Counted from the first letter of the stretch, positions 35,709 through 45,987 are shown. The stretch is DNA of 64,000 bases from Pseudonocardia sp. N23 (GCF_002583555.1 NZ_BEGX01000035.1:21181-85180); one strand, 5' to 3'. Notes: generated from the sequence alone by a model not told the origin. Numbers and translations are program-made.

Positions 35709-36368
35709 TCAGACGTCGAGCCGGTACCCCACCCCGCGCACGGTGCGCACGGCCCGAGGGCGGCCGAGCTTGGCGCGCAGCGACGCGACGTGGGCCTCCA
35801 GGGTCCGTTCGAGGCCGGGTCCCGGCCCGCCCCACACCTCGTCGACGAGCGCGGCCCGGTCGACGACGGCGCCCTCGCGGCGGGCGAGCGCGGCGAGCAG
35901 GTCGAACTCCTTGCGCGCCAACGCCACCGACTCTCCGTCGACGAGCACCTCGCGGCGCGCGAGGTCGATCTCGACGTCGCCCGCGCGCACCGCGGGCGCG
36001 ACGCCGAGGCCGCGGCTGCGGCGCAGCACGGCGTCGATGCGCGCCAGCAGCTCGTCGAGGAGGAAGGGCTTCACGATGTAGTCGTCGGCGCCGCTGCGCA
36101 GCCCGCTGACCCGGGCCTCGACGGCGCCGCGCCCGGTGACGGCGATGATCGGCACCCGCGAGGCCTCCCGGATGCCGCGGCAGACGCCGAGGCCGTCGCG
36201 GTCGGGCAGGCCCATGTCGAGCAGGACGACGTCGGGCTCGTCCTCGGCGACGGCCGCGAGCGCCGCGGCGCCGCTGGTCACATGCCGGACGCGGAAACCC
36301 GCTCCGACCAGGGCCCGCCGCAGCGCGTCACCCGCGACCTCGTCGTCCTCGACGAGCAGTGCTCGCAC
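35709..36368 (-). CDS. OmpR-family response regulator
   Basis: 219 residues. Receiver domain with EDDE (7-10), phospho-acceptor D51 in VVLLDMGLPDRDGL and the KPF switch region. The winged-helix output domain has ARREVLVDGESVALARKEFDLLAAL and ERTLEAHVASLRAKLG, ending GVGYRLDV. No kinase is adjacent on this strand. GTG 36368 is preferred because the receiver fold begins there. It is divergent from the dctA gene; a CitA-type kinase lies beyond dctA and may be its partner. Confidence 0.9.
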   Translation of the reverse strand: MRALLVEDDEVAGDALRRALVGAGFRVRHVTSGAAALAAVAEDEPDVVLLDMGLPDRDGLGVCRGIREASRVPIIAVTGRGAVEARVSGLRSGADDYIVKPFLLDELLARIDAVLRRSRGLGVAPAVRAGDVEIDLARREVLVDGESVALARKEFDLLAALARREGAVVDRAALVDEVWGGPGPGLERTLEAHVASLRAKLGRPRAVRTVRGVGYRLDV

Positions 36369-36498
36369 CTTCTCGCGTCTCCTGTCCGGAACGTCCCGCC
36401 CTGCGAACCTCAAGAACTGCTCAATCATGGCACCGCGAACGTCGACATGTTGCGCGTCACATTCCTACCTTCGTGCCACCGACGTCGAGGAGGACGGC
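36369..36498. promoter_or_regulatory. divergent region between response regulator and dctA
   Basis: 130 bp that must hold both promoters. GAGGAGG (36487-36493) is the dctA ribosome binding site. No clear operator was found by eye. Confidence 0.4.
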
Positions 36499-37941
36499 AT
36501 GGCCGAAGTTGCGGAAATGGCCCCACCGCGCAGGCGGTTCTGGACACAGCTCTGGTTCTGGGTGATCGTCGGCATCGTCGCCGGGATCGTCCTGGGCATC
36601 GTGGCCCCGGCCGCGGCCAAGGAAACCAAGTGGCTGGCCGACGCGTTCATCCAGCTCATCAAGGTCATCGTCGGTCCGGTCATCTTCTGCACCGTCATCG
36701 TGGGGATCGCGTCGCTGGGCAACCTGGCCCGCGCCGGCGGTCTCGCGCTACGGGCGCTGGGCTACTTCCTGCTGGCGACGATCGTCGCGCTGACGCTCGG
36801 GCTGATCGCGGCGAACGTCGTGAAGCCGGGTGTGGGGTTCACCGGCGAGCCGACGCAGGCGCAGCTCGACCAGGCCGCGGGCCAGATCCAGCAGAGCCAC
36901 CAGGACTCCGGGTTCGTCGCGTTCCTGACCAACGACCTGCTGCCCAAGAGCTTCCTGGGCCCGTTCGTCGACAACAAGGTCCTGCAGGTCCTCGTGCTGG
37001 CGATCCTGACGGCCTGCGCGATCAGCGCCCTGGCGGCGCCGCTGCGCAAGCGGCTCGTCGGCGGGGTCGAGGCACTGTCGAAGGTGATCTTCGGCATCAT
37101 CAAGCTGATCATGTGGCTGGCCCCGCTCGCGGCGTTCGGCGGCATGGCCTACACCGTCGCGGTGTTCGGCGCGTCGTCGCTGAAGAACCTGGGCACGTTG
37201 ATGATCACGTTCTGGGTGGTCTGCGCGATCTTCGTGTTCGTCGTGCTCGGCGCGGTCTCGGCGTGGGCCGGGTTCTCGATCCTCAAGGTCATCCGGCTCA
37301 TCAAGGACGAGCTGCTGATCATCCTCGGCACGTCGTCGTCCGAGTCGGTGCTGCCACGGCTGCTGACCAAGCTGGAGTCGGCCGGGGCGTCGCGCCAGAC
37401 CGTCGGCCTGGTCATCCCGACCGGCTACTCGTTCAACCTCGACGGCACCTGCATCTACCTGACGCTGGGCGCGCTGTTCATCATCCAGGCGGGCAACGAG
37501 ACGCTGCCGATCGGCGCGCAGATCGGGCTCGCACTGCTGATGGTGCTGACGTCCAAGGGCGCGGCCGGCATCACCGGCGCCGGGCTGGTGACGCTCGCAG
37601 CATCGCTGCAGGCCTTCGGCGGGGAGTTCTTCACCCCCGAGGCCATCGCCATCGGCATCGCGGTGATCATCGGCATCGACCGCGTCATGAGTGAGGGCCG
37701 GGCCGTCACCAACTGCATCGGCAACGTCGTCGCGACGCTGGTCATCGCGCGCTGGCAGAACGAGCTCGACCGTGACCGGCTGCGCGCCGTGCTCGACGAC
37801 CCGTCGCTCGTCGCCGCCGACATGGAGTACCACCACGGCGGTGGCAGTGCCCGCGACGAGGAGGGCGACACCGTCTCGCTCGACAAGGACGAGAGCACGG
37901 ACAGGGACGACAGGGAGGCCGTCGGCAGCGGGACACGCTGA
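36499..37941 (+). CDS. dctA: dicarboxylate:cation symporter (DctA/DAACS family)
   Basis: 480 residues with the SLC1/DAACS fold. Key motifs are FIQLIKVIVGPVIFCTVI in helix 2, the serine-rich hairpin GTSSSESVLPRLL, SFNLDGTCIYLT and, near the end, TSKGAAGITGAGLVTLA and IDRVMSEGRAVTNCIGN. These bind substrate carboxylates and Na+/H+. It imports C4-dicarboxylates such as succinate, malate or fumarate. A charged tail (about 435-480) rich in Asp/Glu is unusual. The CitA/DcuS-type kinase 33 bp downstream fits this substrate class. Confidence 0.92.
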   Translation: MAEVAEMAPPRRRFWTQLWFWVIVGIVAGIVLGIVAPAAAKETKWLADAFIQLIKVIVGPVIFCTVIVGIASLGNLARAGGLALRALGYFLLATIVALTLGLIAANVVKPGVGFTGEPTQAQLDQAAGQIQQSHQDSGFVAFLTNDLLPKSFLGPFVDNKVLQVLVLAILTACAISALAAPLRKRLVGGVEALSKVIFGIIKLIMWLAPLAAFGGMAYTVAVFGASSLKNLGTLMITFWVVCAIFVFVVLGAVSAWAGFSILKVIRLIKDELLIILGTSSSESVLPRLLTKLESAGASRQTVGLVIPTGYSFNLDGTCIYLTLGALFIIQAGNETLPIGAQIGLALLMVLTSKGAAGITGAGLVTLAASLQAFGGEFFTPEAIAIGIAVIIGIDRVMSEGRAVTNCIGNVVATLVIARWQNELDRDRLRAVLDDPSLVAADMEYHHGGGSARDEEGDTVSLDKDESTDRDDREAVGSGTR

Positions 37942-37974
37942 CCGGCGGGCCGGGACCGCTGCGAGGATCGCTCG

Positions 37975-39549
37975 ATGCGCCGACGTCGCGGGTCCCGGCT
38001 GGTCCGGCAGCTGCTGGTGCTCCAGGTGGTGACCGTGCTGCTCACCGTCGGCGGGCTGGCCGGCCTCGGGGTGTGGGGTGCGAGGGCGGCCGCCGACGAC
38101 GGGGCGGCGGCCCTCACCCTCGCCACCGCGGAGACGACGGCCGTCGACCCGGCGGTCGTCGCCGCCCTGTCCGCACCCGACCCGGCCGCGACCCTGCAGC
38201 CCCTCACCCAGCAGATCCAGTTCCGGACGGGCACCGCGTTCGTCGTGGTCATGACCGTCGACGGCATCCGCTACAGCCACGCCGACCCCGCCCGGATCGG
38301 CGAGCGATACATCGGCACGATCGCCCCCGCGGCCGCGGGCGGCACCGTCAGCGAGACCTACGTCGGCACCCTTGGCCCGTCGGTGCGCTCGGTCGTCCCG
38401 GTCCGGACGCCCGACGGCCGGGTCGCCGGGCTCGTCGCCGTCGGCCAGCTGACGACCCGGATCGGCGACCAGGTCGTCGCCTGGCTGCCCGCGATCATCG
38501 GGACGGCCGCGGGTGCGGCGGTGGTCGGCGCCGCGCTGGCGTGGCTGCTGGCCCGCCGGGTGCGCCGCCAGACCCTGGGTCTCGAGCCGGAGGAGATCGC
38601 CGCCGCCTACGCCCACCACGACGCCGTGCTGCACGCCGTGCGCGAGGGGCTGCTCGTCGTCGACGCCGAGGACCGGGTCGTCGTGGTCAACGCGCACGCC
38701 CGGGCCCTGCTGGGGCTTCCGGACGGATCGCTGCAGGGCCGCGGGCTCGCCGAGCTCGGCGTCGACCCGGCGCTGCGGGAGATCGTCGGCCAGCCCGGCG
38801 AGGTCCGCGACGCGCTGGCGCTGGCCGGTGAGCGGGTGCTGCTGGTCAACCGCACCCCCGCCGGGCCCGCCGCAGGGGCGGGGACGGCCGTCGTGACCCT
38901 GCGCGACCGCACCGAGCTGGCTGCCGCGGTCCGTGAACGCGACGACGCCCGCGGGCGCGCCGAGGCGATGGCCGGGCAGGCCCACGAGTTCGCCAACCGC
39001 ATGCAGACGGTGCTGACGCTCGTCCAGCTCGGCAGCACCGACGACGCGCTGCAGGCCGGGTCCGCCGCCGTGCGCGGGGCCCGCGGCCCGCTCGACGACG
39101 TCACCGTCGGCGACCCCGTGCTCGCCGCCGTGCTGGCCGACAAGGGCTGGGCGGCGGCGGACCGGGGCGTCGTCCTGCACGTCGACGACGACACCGAGCC
39201 CGGGCCGTGGGCTCCCGACGACCTGCTCACGATCCTCGGCAACCTGCTCGACAACGCCCTCGACGCCGTCGCCGCCGTCCCCGCGGGGCAGCGCCGGATC
39301 GGCGTCACCCTCACCGACGGGCCGGCAGGTCGGTCGATCGAGGTCGCCGACACCGGGCCGGGCATCCCGGAGTCGGCGCGCACCGAGGTGTTCGCCCGCG
39401 GCTGGTCGTCCAAACGCGCCGAACCGGGACGCCCGCGCGGGATCGGGCTGGCGCTGGTCGCACGCGTCGTCGCGCGGCTCGGCGGGACGATCGAGGTCAC
39501 GGACGCGACGCCGGGGACCTGCATGCGCGTCGTCCTGCCCCGCCTCTGA
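37975..39549 (+). CDS. CitA/DcuS-type sensor histidine kinase
   Basis: 524 residues. Membrane helices at about 12-35 and 168-190 flank an extracytoplasmic PASTA/PAS-like CitA sensor (QFRTGTAFVVVMTVDGIRYSHADP, SVVPVRTPDGRVAGLV). A cytoplasmic PAS follows (AVREGLLVVDAEDRVVVVNAHARALLG), then AHEFANRMQTVLTLVQLGS with the phospho-His typical of CitA/DcuS, and HATPase NLLDNALDAV and DTGPGIP. It should sense extracellular di- or tricarboxylates and act on dctA. The usual CitB-type response regulator gene does not follow. Confidence 0.9.
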   Translation: MRRRRGSRLVRQLLVLQVVTVLLTVGGLAGLGVWGARAAADDGAAALTLATAETTAVDPAVVAALSAPDPAATLQPLTQQIQFRTGTAFVVVMTVDGIRYSHADPARIGERYIGTIAPAAAGGTVSETYVGTLGPSVRSVVPVRTPDGRVAGLVAVGQLTTRIGDQVVAWLPAIIGTAAGAAVVGAALAWLLARRVRRQTLGLEPEEIAAAYAHHDAVLHAVREGLLVVDAEDRVVVVNAHARALLGLPDGSLQGRGLAELGVDPALREIVGQPGEVRDALALAGERVLLVNRTPAGPAAGAGTAVVTLRDRTELAAAVRERDDARGRAEAMAGQAHEFANRMQTVLTLVQLGSTDDALQAGSAAVRGARGPLDDVTVGDPVLAAVLADKGWAAADRGVVLHVDDDTEPGPWAPDDLLTILGNLLDNALDAVAAVPAGQRRIGVTLTDGPAGRSIEVADTGPGIPESARTEVFARGWSSKRAEPGRPRGIGLALVARVVARLGGTIEVTDATPGTCMRVVLPRL

Positions 39550-39683
39550 GCCCGCGTCGCAGATCCGGGCGCACGACGGACGTGCAGGTCGACGGCCCGA
39601 CCACGGACGTGTCGTCAGCGCCGCCGCACAGCTCTCACGACACGCCGGAGTGCCCGCGGCGCCTGGCGGAGCACGGCCGGCGT

Positions 39684-39723
39684 CAGGGGCCGACCGTGTT
39701 CAGGGGCCGACCGTGTTCAGGGG
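39684..39723. repeat. 17-bp repeat at the dinF stop codon
   Basis: CAGGGGCCGACCGTGTT occurs at 39684-39700 and 39701-39717, followed by a partial third copy (CAGGGGCGGA) that holds the MATE gene stop codon (TCA 39717-39719). The arrangement matches the 17-bp array after pgsA and shares the TCAGGGG core. Confidence 0.9.
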
Positions 39724-41066
39724 CGGACGGCGCCCGCGACGGCCCAGCGGCCCGAGCGGGTCCGCGTCGTGACCGCCACCAGCCTCCCGACCATGAACAG
39801 CGTCAGCCCCGTCCAGATCCCGGCGAGCCCCCAGCCGAAGACCAGCGACAGCCAGATCATCGGCAGGAACCCCAGGGCCGCGGAGAGCAGCGTCGTCGTC
39901 CGCAGGAACGCGGCGTCACCGGCCCCGAGCAGCACGCCGTCGAGGGCGAACACCAGCCCGGCGACGGGTTGCAGCGCCACGAAGAACCACCACGCGACCG
40001 GGACGACGGCAAGCACGGCCGCGTCCTGGGTGAACACTCCGGGCAGCACGAAGTAGAGCGCCCCGAACACGATCCCGCACAGACAGCCGATGACCGTCCC
40101 GTAGCGGGCGATCTGCCCGGCGACGGCCTTGGCCCGGTCCACTCCCCCGGCACCCAGCGCCGACCCGATCAACGCCTGCGCGGCGATCGCGACGGCGTCG
40201 AGCGTCAACGACTGGAACACCCACAGCTGCAGCACGATCTGGTGCGCGGCCACCGACGGGGCACCGAACCGGGCGGCGACGGCCGTGGCGGACAGGAAGC
40301 AGGCCTGGAACGCGAGGCTGCGCAGCACCAGGTCGCGGCCCAGGCCGAGCTGGGCGCGGATCAGGGACCAGTGCGGGCGCAGGGGGACGGGATCGGCGGC
40401 GGGGGCGGCGGCCTTCTCACGCAGCAGGGCGGTGAGGAACAGCCCGGCGACAACGACCTGCGCGCCGACGTTCGCGACGGCCGACCCCTCCAGCCCCCAG
40501 CCGTCCCAGCCGCCGACGCCGTGCACCAGCATCGGGCACGCCACCGCGGACAGGCCGTTGCCCGCCAGGACGTAGCGCATGGGCCGGACCGTGTCGTGGA
40601 CGCCGCGCATCCAGCCGTTGCCCGCCAGCGTCACCAGGATCAGCGGCGCCCCGAACAGGGCGATCCGCAGCCACGACACCGCGGCGCCGGCGATCTCGTC
40701 GGTGCCGCCGAGCGCGCTCGCGACCGGCTCCGCGACCAGCTGCCCGACGACGAGCACGACCAGCCCGACGACGAGCGCGAGCCACGTCGCCTGCACGCCC
40801 TCCCCGACCGCGGCCGACCGCCTGCCCGCGCCGTGCAGCCGGGCGGCACGCGCCGTCGTGCCGTAGGACAGGAACGTCAGCTGGCTGGTGACCTGCGCGA
40901 ACATCACCCCGGCGACGGCGAGCCCGGCCAGCGGCAACGCACCGAGGCGCCCCACGACCGCGGTGTCGACGAGCACGTACAGCGGCTCGGCCGCCAGCAC
41001 CGGCAGCGCGGGCAGCGCGAGCCGGACGATCTCGCGGGCGGGGACGCGGGCTGCTCCCCCGTTCAT
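39717..41066 (-). CDS. dinF: MATE-family efflux protein (DinF type)
   Basis: 449 residues with twelve predicted membrane helices in two MATE halves. The start EIVRLALPALPVLAAEPLYVLVDTAVVGRLG and the mid-protein RSLAFQACFLSATAVAARFG match the DinF branch. The neighbours nrnA, rbfA and infB are in the same order as Rv2836c-Rv2839c. It exports organic cations or toxic metabolites by Na+ or H+ antiport. The ATG overlaps the nrnA stop by 4 nt. Confidence 0.92.
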   Translation of the reverse strand: MNGGAARVPAREIVRLALPALPVLAAEPLYVLVDTAVVGRLGALPLAGLAVAGVMFAQVTSQLTFLSYGTTARAARLHGAGRRSAAVGEGVQATWLALVVGLVVLVVGQLVAEPVASALGGTDEIAGAAVSWLRIALFGAPLILVTLAGNGWMRGVHDTVRPMRYVLAGNGLSAVACPMLVHGVGGWDGWGLEGSAVANVGAQVVVAGLFLTALLREKAAAPAADPVPLRPHWSLIRAQLGLGRDLVLRSLAFQACFLSATAVAARFGAPSVAAHQIVLQLWVFQSLTLDAVAIAAQALIGSALGAGGVDRAKAVAGQIARYGTVIGCLCGIVFGALYFVLPGVFTQDAAVLAVVPVAWWFFVALQPVAGLVFALDGVLLGAGDAAFLRTTTLLSAALGFLPMIWLSLVFGWGLAGIWTGLTLFMVGRLVAVTTRTRSGRWAVAGAVRP

Positions 41067-42073
41067 CCCGCTGCGGTGAGCGCGGCACGCAGCCGCGCGA
41101 GGACCTCGTCCGGGTCGCCGTCCAGGGTCACGCCCGCTGCGCGCGGATGACCGCCGCCGCCGAGGGTGACGGCGGCAGTGGCGACGTCGACGGTCCGCGA
41201 GCGCATGGACACCGACCAGCGACGAGGCCCCACCTGCTTCAGCACTGCGGCGACGTCGGCCTCCGAGGCGGTGCGCAGCAGGTCGACGACGCCATCGACC
41301 TCCTCGACGCGGTGGCGGCCCATCACCGCGGCGGGCACGACGGCGGACACGAGCCCGTGCCCACCCGCCGCGGTCACGTCGAGGGTGGCGGCGTGCAGGA
41401 TGCCGGCGAGGTCGTCGAACCAGGTGAACGGGTGGTCGTCGCTGATCGGTCGCAGCACGGCCTCGACGTCGACCCCTGCCTCGAGCAGCTCGGCCGCCAT
41501 GCGGTGCGCGGCGGGCCCGGCGGTCCGGAAGCCGACGGTGTCGGTGACCAGCCCGGCGTAGAGGCAGGTGGCGACGGGCCGGTCGACGGGGGCACCCATC
41601 TCGGCCAGCAGCCGGTGGACGAGCACGACGGTCGCCTCGGCCGACGGGTCGAGGATGCGGACGTCGCCGAACCCGGGGTTGGACGCGTGATGGTCGATGA
41701 GCAGCGACGACCGGGCGGTGACGAGCCGGTCGGCCAGCGAGCCCAGCCGCTCCGGCGCCGCGGTGTCACACATCACGAGCAGCTCGGGTGCCGCGGGAAC
41801 CGCCTCGGGTGCGACGAGCAGGCCGAGCGCGTCGAGCGGGCGCAGCGACTCCGGCGGCTGCGCGGGCGAGGCGAACGACACCCGCACCGTGGCACCGCGC
41901 CGGGCCGCGACGATGCCGAGCGCGAGCGCGCTGCCCAGCGAGTCGGCGTCCGGCTGGACGTGGGCGACGAGGGTGACGTCACGCGCCGTCGCGAGCAGCT
42001 CCGCCGCAGCGGCGACGGCCGCGGCCGTGGTGCTCGGGACGCCGGTCGGCCCCCGCCCGGCCGTCGCCGTCAT
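41063..42073 (-). CDS. nrnA: DHH/DHHA1 phosphoesterase (NrnA-type)
   Basis: 336 residues. The DHH core has LVAHVQPDADSLGSALAL (motif I), CDTAAPERLG and LLIDHHASNPGFG; DHHA1 ends with VTLGGGGHPRAAGVTLDG. It is an oligoribonuclease/pAp phosphatase that may also hydrolyse cyclic di-AMP, as Rv2837c does. It overlaps rbfA by 1 nt (TGATG) and dinF by 4 nt, so the block is tightly coupled. Confidence 0.93.
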   Translation of the reverse strand: MTATAGRGPTGVPSTTAAAVAAAAELLATARDVTLVAHVQPDADSLGSALALGIVAARRGATVRVSFASPAQPPESLRPLDALGLLVAPEAVPAAPELLVMCDTAAPERLGSLADRLVTARSSLLIDHHASNPGFGDVRILDPSAEATVVLVHRLLAEMGAPVDRPVATCLYAGLVTDTVGFRTAGPAAHRMAAELLEAGVDVEAVLRPISDDHPFTWFDDLAGILHAATLDVTAAGGHGLVSAVVPAAVMGRHRVEEVDGVVDLLRTASEADVAAVLKQVGPRRWSVSMRSRTVDVATAAVTLGGGGHPRAAGVTLDGDPDEVLARLRAALTAAG

Positions 42074-42522
42074 CAGGACTCGTCGTCGTCGGTACGCGGC
42101 GCCCGGTACGGGTCGGCCTCGCCGGCCGGCTTCGCACCGGCGGCGAGCCGGGCGACCTCCTCGTCGGAGGCGCGGGTGCGGGCGAGCAGCTCCTCCATAC
42201 GACGGGCCTCGTTGGGCACCACGTCGAGGACGAACGCGAGGCTCGGCGTGTGCCTGATGCCGGTCTGCTGCCCCACCTTGGAGCGCAGCACGCCGTTGGC
42301 GCTGGCCAGCGCGGCGGCGGCACCGGTGACGTCCGGGTCCACGTCGACACTGGGGCCGAGCACCGTGTAGAAGACGGTCGCCTCCCGCAGATCACCCGTG
42401 ACGCGGGCGTCGGTGATCGTCACCATCTCCAGCCGCGGGTCCTTGATCTCGTGCTCCAGCTCGTGCGCGACGATCTGGGAGATGCGCTTGGCGAGCCGCC
42501 GCGCGCGGGCCTGGTCGACCAT
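42073..42522 (-). CDS. rbfA: 30S ribosome-binding factor A
   Basis: 149 residues from ATG 42522 with ribosome binding site [42 protein letters not shown] and [12 protein letters not shown] are the KH-like RbfA fold that helps 16S rRNA 5'-end maturation. A charged tail ending RTDDDES is variable. The order rbfA-nrnA is conserved in actinobacteria. Confidence 0.95.
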   Translation of the reverse strand: MVDQARARRLAKRISQIVAHELEHEIKDPRLEMVTITDARVTGDLREATVFYTVLGPSVDVDPDVTGAAAALASANGVLRSKVGQQTGIRHTPSLAFVLDVVPNEARRMEELLARTRASDEEVARLAAGAKPAGEADPYRAPRTDDDES

Positions 42523-42579
42523 CTCCGGTCTCCTCACTCCGTGCCGCGCGCCGGGGCGCACGACCTACAGCATTGATGC

Positions 42580-42876
42580 TCAGTCGTCCTCTGGACCCAT
42601 GATGCGGGTGCGGGCCGAGAGCAGTTCGATCTCGGGTCGGGACGCGACGAGCCGCTCACAGCGCTCGAGCACGTCGACGACGTGGGCGTGGTCGGCCGCG
42701 ACGCACGCGACCCCCACCAGCGCCCGCCGGTGCAGGTCCTGGTCGCCGGCCTCGGCGGCGGCGACCTCGAACCTGCGGCGCAGCTCGGCGACGATCGGCC
42801 TCACGACCGACCGCTTCTCCTTGAGGGAGTGGACGTCCCCGAGCAGGACGTCGAGCTCCAGTGCTCCGACGTACAT
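42580..42876 (-). CDS. ylxP: DUF503 (YlxP-like) protein
   Basis: 98 residues. MYVGALELDVLLGDVHSLKEKRSVVRPIVAELRRRF is the conserved start of DUF503, a small ferredoxin-like fold found between infB and rbfA in many bacteria. The function is unresolved, but a link to ribosome maturation is usual. It lies 54 bp after infB across a 14-bp hairpin and 57 bp before rbfA. Confidence 0.9.
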   Translation of the reverse strand: MYVGALELDVLLGDVHSLKEKRSVVRPIVAELRRRFEVAAAEAGDQDLHRRALVGVACVAADHAHVVDVLERCERLVASRPEIELLSARTRIMGPEDD

Positions 42877-42890
42877 GGCGACGACCCGTA

Positions 42891-42922
42891 CCGGCGGCGG
42901 CCCCGAGTGGGGCCGCCGCCGG
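42891..42922 (-). terminator. 14-bp perfect hairpin between infB and ylxP
   Basis: CCGGCGGCGGCCCC (42891-42904) and GGGGCCGCCGCCGG (42909-42922) are perfect complements around loop GAGT. It begins 8 nt beyond the infB stop. There is no U-tract. It likely lowers or separates ylxP-rbfA expression. Confidence 0.75.
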
Positions 42923-42930
42923 GAACCGGG

Positions 42931-45900
42931 TCAGACCCTCGGCTTCTCGCGCATCTCGAAGGTCTCGACGACGTCGCCGACCTTGATGTCGCTGTAGTTG
43001 CCGAGCGTGAAGCCGCACTCGAAGCCCTCGCGGACCTCGACCACGTCGTCCTTGAACCGCCGCAGCGAAGCCACGGGCAGGTTCTCGGCGATCACGACGT
43101 TGTCGCGCAGCAGGCGGCCGCGCGCGTTGCGGCGGATCTCGCCGGACATCACGAGGCAACCGGCGATCGTGCCGACCCGCGAGGACTTGAAGACCTCACG
43201 AACCTCGGCGCGACCCAGCTCGACCTCTTCGTACTCGGGCTTGAGCATGCCCTTGAGCGCGGCCTCGATCTCCTCGATGGCCTGGTAGATGATCGTGTAG
43301 TACCGGATCTCCACGCCCTCGCGGTTCGCGAGCTCGGTCGCCTTGCCCTCGGCCCGGACGTTGAAGCCCAGGACGATGACGTTGTCGGCGATCGCGAGGT
43401 TGATGTCGCCCTCGGTGATGCCACCGACGCCGCGGTGGATGACCCGCAGCTCGACCTCCTCGCCCACCTCGATCTTCATGAGCGCGTCCTCGAGAGCCTC
43501 GACGGTTCCCGAGTTGTCACCCTTGATGATCAGGTTGAGCTGGTTGGTCTCCTTCAGCGCGGCGTCGAGGTCCTCGAGCGAGACGCGCTTGCGGCGGCTG
43601 GCCAGCTCGGCGTTGCGCTCACGGGCGCGACGACGGTCGGCGATCTGGCGGGCCACCCGGTCCTCGTCGACGACGAGGAAGGTGTCGCCCGCGCCGGGCA
43701 CCGACGTGAAGCCGATGACCTGCACCGGGCTCGACGGGTAGGCCTCGATGACGTCGTCACCGTGCTCGTCGAACATCCGCCGGACGCGCCCGGAGGCGTC
43801 GCCCGCGACGATCGAGTCGCCGACCCGCAGCGTTCCGCGCTGCACCAGCACCGTGGCCACCGGACCTCGACCGCGGTCGAGGTGGGCCTCGATCGCGACA
43901 CCCTGGGCCTCCATGGCCGGGTTGGCCCGCAGGTCCAGCGAGGCGTCGGCCGTCAGGAGCACGGCCTCGAGCAGCGCGTCGATGTTGGTGCCCTGCTTCG
44001 CCGAGATGTCGACGAACATCGTGTCGCCGCCGTACTCCTCGGCCACGAGGTTGTACTCGGTGAGCTGCTGGCGGATCTTGGCGGGGTTGGCCCCCTCCTT
44101 GTCGATCTTGTTCACCGCCACCACGACCGGCACGTCGGCGGCCTGGGCGTGGTTGATCGCCTCGACCGTCTGCGGCATCACGCCGTCGTCGGCCGCGACC
44201 ACGATCACCGCGATGTCGGTCGACTTCGCGCCACGGGCACGCATGGCGGTGAACGCCTCGTGACCCGGGGTGTCGATGAAGGTGATGGGCCGTTCGTAGC
44301 CCTCGAGCTCGGTCACGACCTGGTAGGCACCGATGTGCTGGGTGATACCGCCGGCCTCGCCCTCCATGACGTTGGCCTTGCGGATCGTGTCCAGCAGCCG
44401 GGTCTTACCGTGGTCGACGTGACCCATGACGGTCACGACCGGCGGGCGGATGACCAGGTCGTCCTCGCCACCGGCGTCCTCGCCGTAGGAGATCGAGAAG
44501 CTGTCGAGCAGCTCCCTGTCCTCCTCCTCCGGGCTGACGACGACGACGTTGTAGTTCATCTCCGAGCCGAGCAGCTCGAGGATCTCGTCCGACACCGACT
44601 GCGTGGAGGTGACCATCTCGTTGAGGTGGAACAGCACCTGCACGAGCGAGGCCGGGTTGGCGTTGATCTTGTCGGCGAAGTCGGTCAGCGACGCACCGCG
44701 GGCGAGCTTGATCGTCTCGCCCTGGCCCTTCGGAAGGCGGACGCCGCCGACCGAGGGGGCCTGCATCGCGTCGTATTCCTGACGCTTCTGCCGCTTCGAC
44801 TTGCGGCCCTTGCGGGCCGGACCGCCGGGACGACCGAACGCACCCGCGGCACCGCCGCGGCCACGCGCACCGCCGCCGCCACCGGGACGGCCACGGAAGC
44901 CACCACCGGCAGGAGCGCCGCCGCCACCGCCACCGGGGCCACCGCCACCGGGACGGAAACCGCCACCGCCGCCACCGGGACGACCGCCGCCACCGCCGCC
45001 GGGACCACCGGGACGACCGCCGGGACCACCCGGACGACCGCCGGGGCCACCACGGCCACCACCGGGTCCACCAGGGCCGCCACCGGGCCGGCCTGCGGCC
45101 GGCCGGGCGGGCATCATGCCCGGGTTGGGCCGCGGCGGCATGTTGCCGGGCGACGGCGGGCGAGGCCCACCACGACCGGCGTCACCAGCGGGACGGGGAC
45201 CGCCGGGACGGGGACCGCCCTGGCCGGGACCACCGGGGCGCTGACCGCCCTGGCCGGGCGCGGAACCGCCACCCGGCTGCGCGGGCGGGCCGGGACGCGG
45301 CGTGGCCGGGCGCGGCGGGGCGCCGGAGCCGACACCGAACGGGTTGTTGCCGACGCGCGGGGTGCGCGGGCCGGGCTTGGGCGCCTGCGGGCGCGGCGGC
45401 ACCGTCGCACCGTCGGTGGCCGCGGCGGCAGCGGGCTGCTGCTGCGCGGGGGCCTCCTGGCGACGCGGGGCGGGACGCGCGGGCTCGTCGGTCGACTCGG
45501 CCGGAGGCGCGGGCGCCTCGACCGGGGTCGACTCGGCGGCCGCGGGCTGCTGACGCGGGCCGGGACGCGGACCCGGACGGGGTCCGGACGCGGCGGGACG
45601 CGACGGGGCCTCGGCGGAGGCCGCCGGGGCGACCGGAGCGGACGCCGGTGCCGCCGCGGGGGCGGCGGGCTCCGCGACCGGACGCGGCGCGGGCGGACCC
45701 GGACGCGGACCGGGAGCACCGGGACGCGGGCCGGGAGTGGGGGCGCCACCGGACGGAGCCGGGGACGCGGGTCGCGGACGTGCGCCACCGCCGGGGTTGC
45801 CCCCACGACGGCCGTTGCCGTTGCCGCCACCGGAGACCGAGTCGCGCAGCTTGCGCGCCACCGGGGCCTCCACCGTCGACGACGGGGACTTCACGTACTC

Positions 45901-45987
45901 GCCCAGTTCCTGCAACTTGCTCAGGACCTGCTTACTGCTGAGACCGAGCTCTTTTGCGAGCTCGTGCACGCGGGCCTTGCCTGCCAC
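42931..45987 (-). CDS. infB: translation initiation factor IF-2
   Basis: 1018 residues. The N-terminal IF2_N subdomain [26 protein letters not shown] is followed by a roughly 350-residue Pro/Gly/Arg-rich disordered linker. The G domain has GHVDHGKT (near 520), DTPGHEAF and NKID, and domains II, III and C1/C2 complete the factor. It places initiator tRNA on the 30S subunit. GTG 45987 with ribosome binding site GAGGAG. Transcribed with ylxR, nusA and rimP. Confidence 0.96.
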   Translation of the reverse strand: MAGKARVHELAKELGLSSKQVLSKLQELGEYVKSPSSTVEAPVARKLRDSVSGGGNGNGRRGGNPGGGARPRPASPAPSGGAPTPGPRPGAPGPRPGPPAPRPVAEPAAPAAAPASAPVAPAASAEAPSRPAASGPRPGPRPGPRQQPAAAESTPVEAPAPPAESTDEPARPAPRRQEAPAQQQPAAAAATDGATVPPRPQAPKPGPRTPRVGNNPFGVGSGAPPRPATPRPGPPAQPGGGSAPGQGGQRPGGPGQGGPRPGGPRPAGDAGRGGPRPPSPGNMPPRPNPGMMPARPAAGRPGGGPGGPGGGRGGPGGRPGGPGGRPGGPGGGGGGRPGGGGGGFRPGGGGPGGGGGGAPAGGGFRGRPGGGGGARGRGGAAGAFGRPGGPARKGRKSKRQKRQEYDAMQAPSVGGVRLPKGQGETIKLARGASLTDFADKINANPASLVQVLFHLNEMVTSTQSVSDEILELLGSEMNYNVVVVSPEEEDRELLDSFSISYGEDAGGEDDLVIRPPVVTVMGHVDHGKTRLLDTIRKANVMEGEAGGITQHIGAYQVVTELEGYERPITFIDTPGHEAFTAMRARGAKSTDIAVIVVAADDGVMPQTVEAINHAQAADVPVVVAVNKIDKEGANPAKIRQQLTEYNLVAEEYGGDTMFVDISAKQGTNIDALLEAVLLTADASLDLRANPAMEAQGVAIEAHLDRGRGPVATVLVQRGTLRVGDSIVAGDASGRVRRMFDEHGDDVIEAYPSSPVQVIGFTSVPGAGDTFLVVDEDRVARQIADRRRARERNAELASRRKRVSLEDLDAALKETNQLNLIIKGDNSGTVEALEDALMKIEVGEEVELRVIHRGVGGITEGDINLAIADNVIVLGFNVRAEGKATELANREGVEIRYYTIIYQAIEEIEAALKGMLKPEYEEVELGRAEVREVFKSSRVGTIAGCLVMSGEIRRNARGRLLRDNVVIAENLPVASLRRFKDDVVEVREGFECGFTLGNYSDIKVGDVVETFEMREKPRV

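Noticed and set aside
36748..39180. An 810-codon minus-strand frame across dctA and the CitA-type kinase
   Set aside because: Antisense to two clear genes; composition is typical of GC-driven spurious frames.
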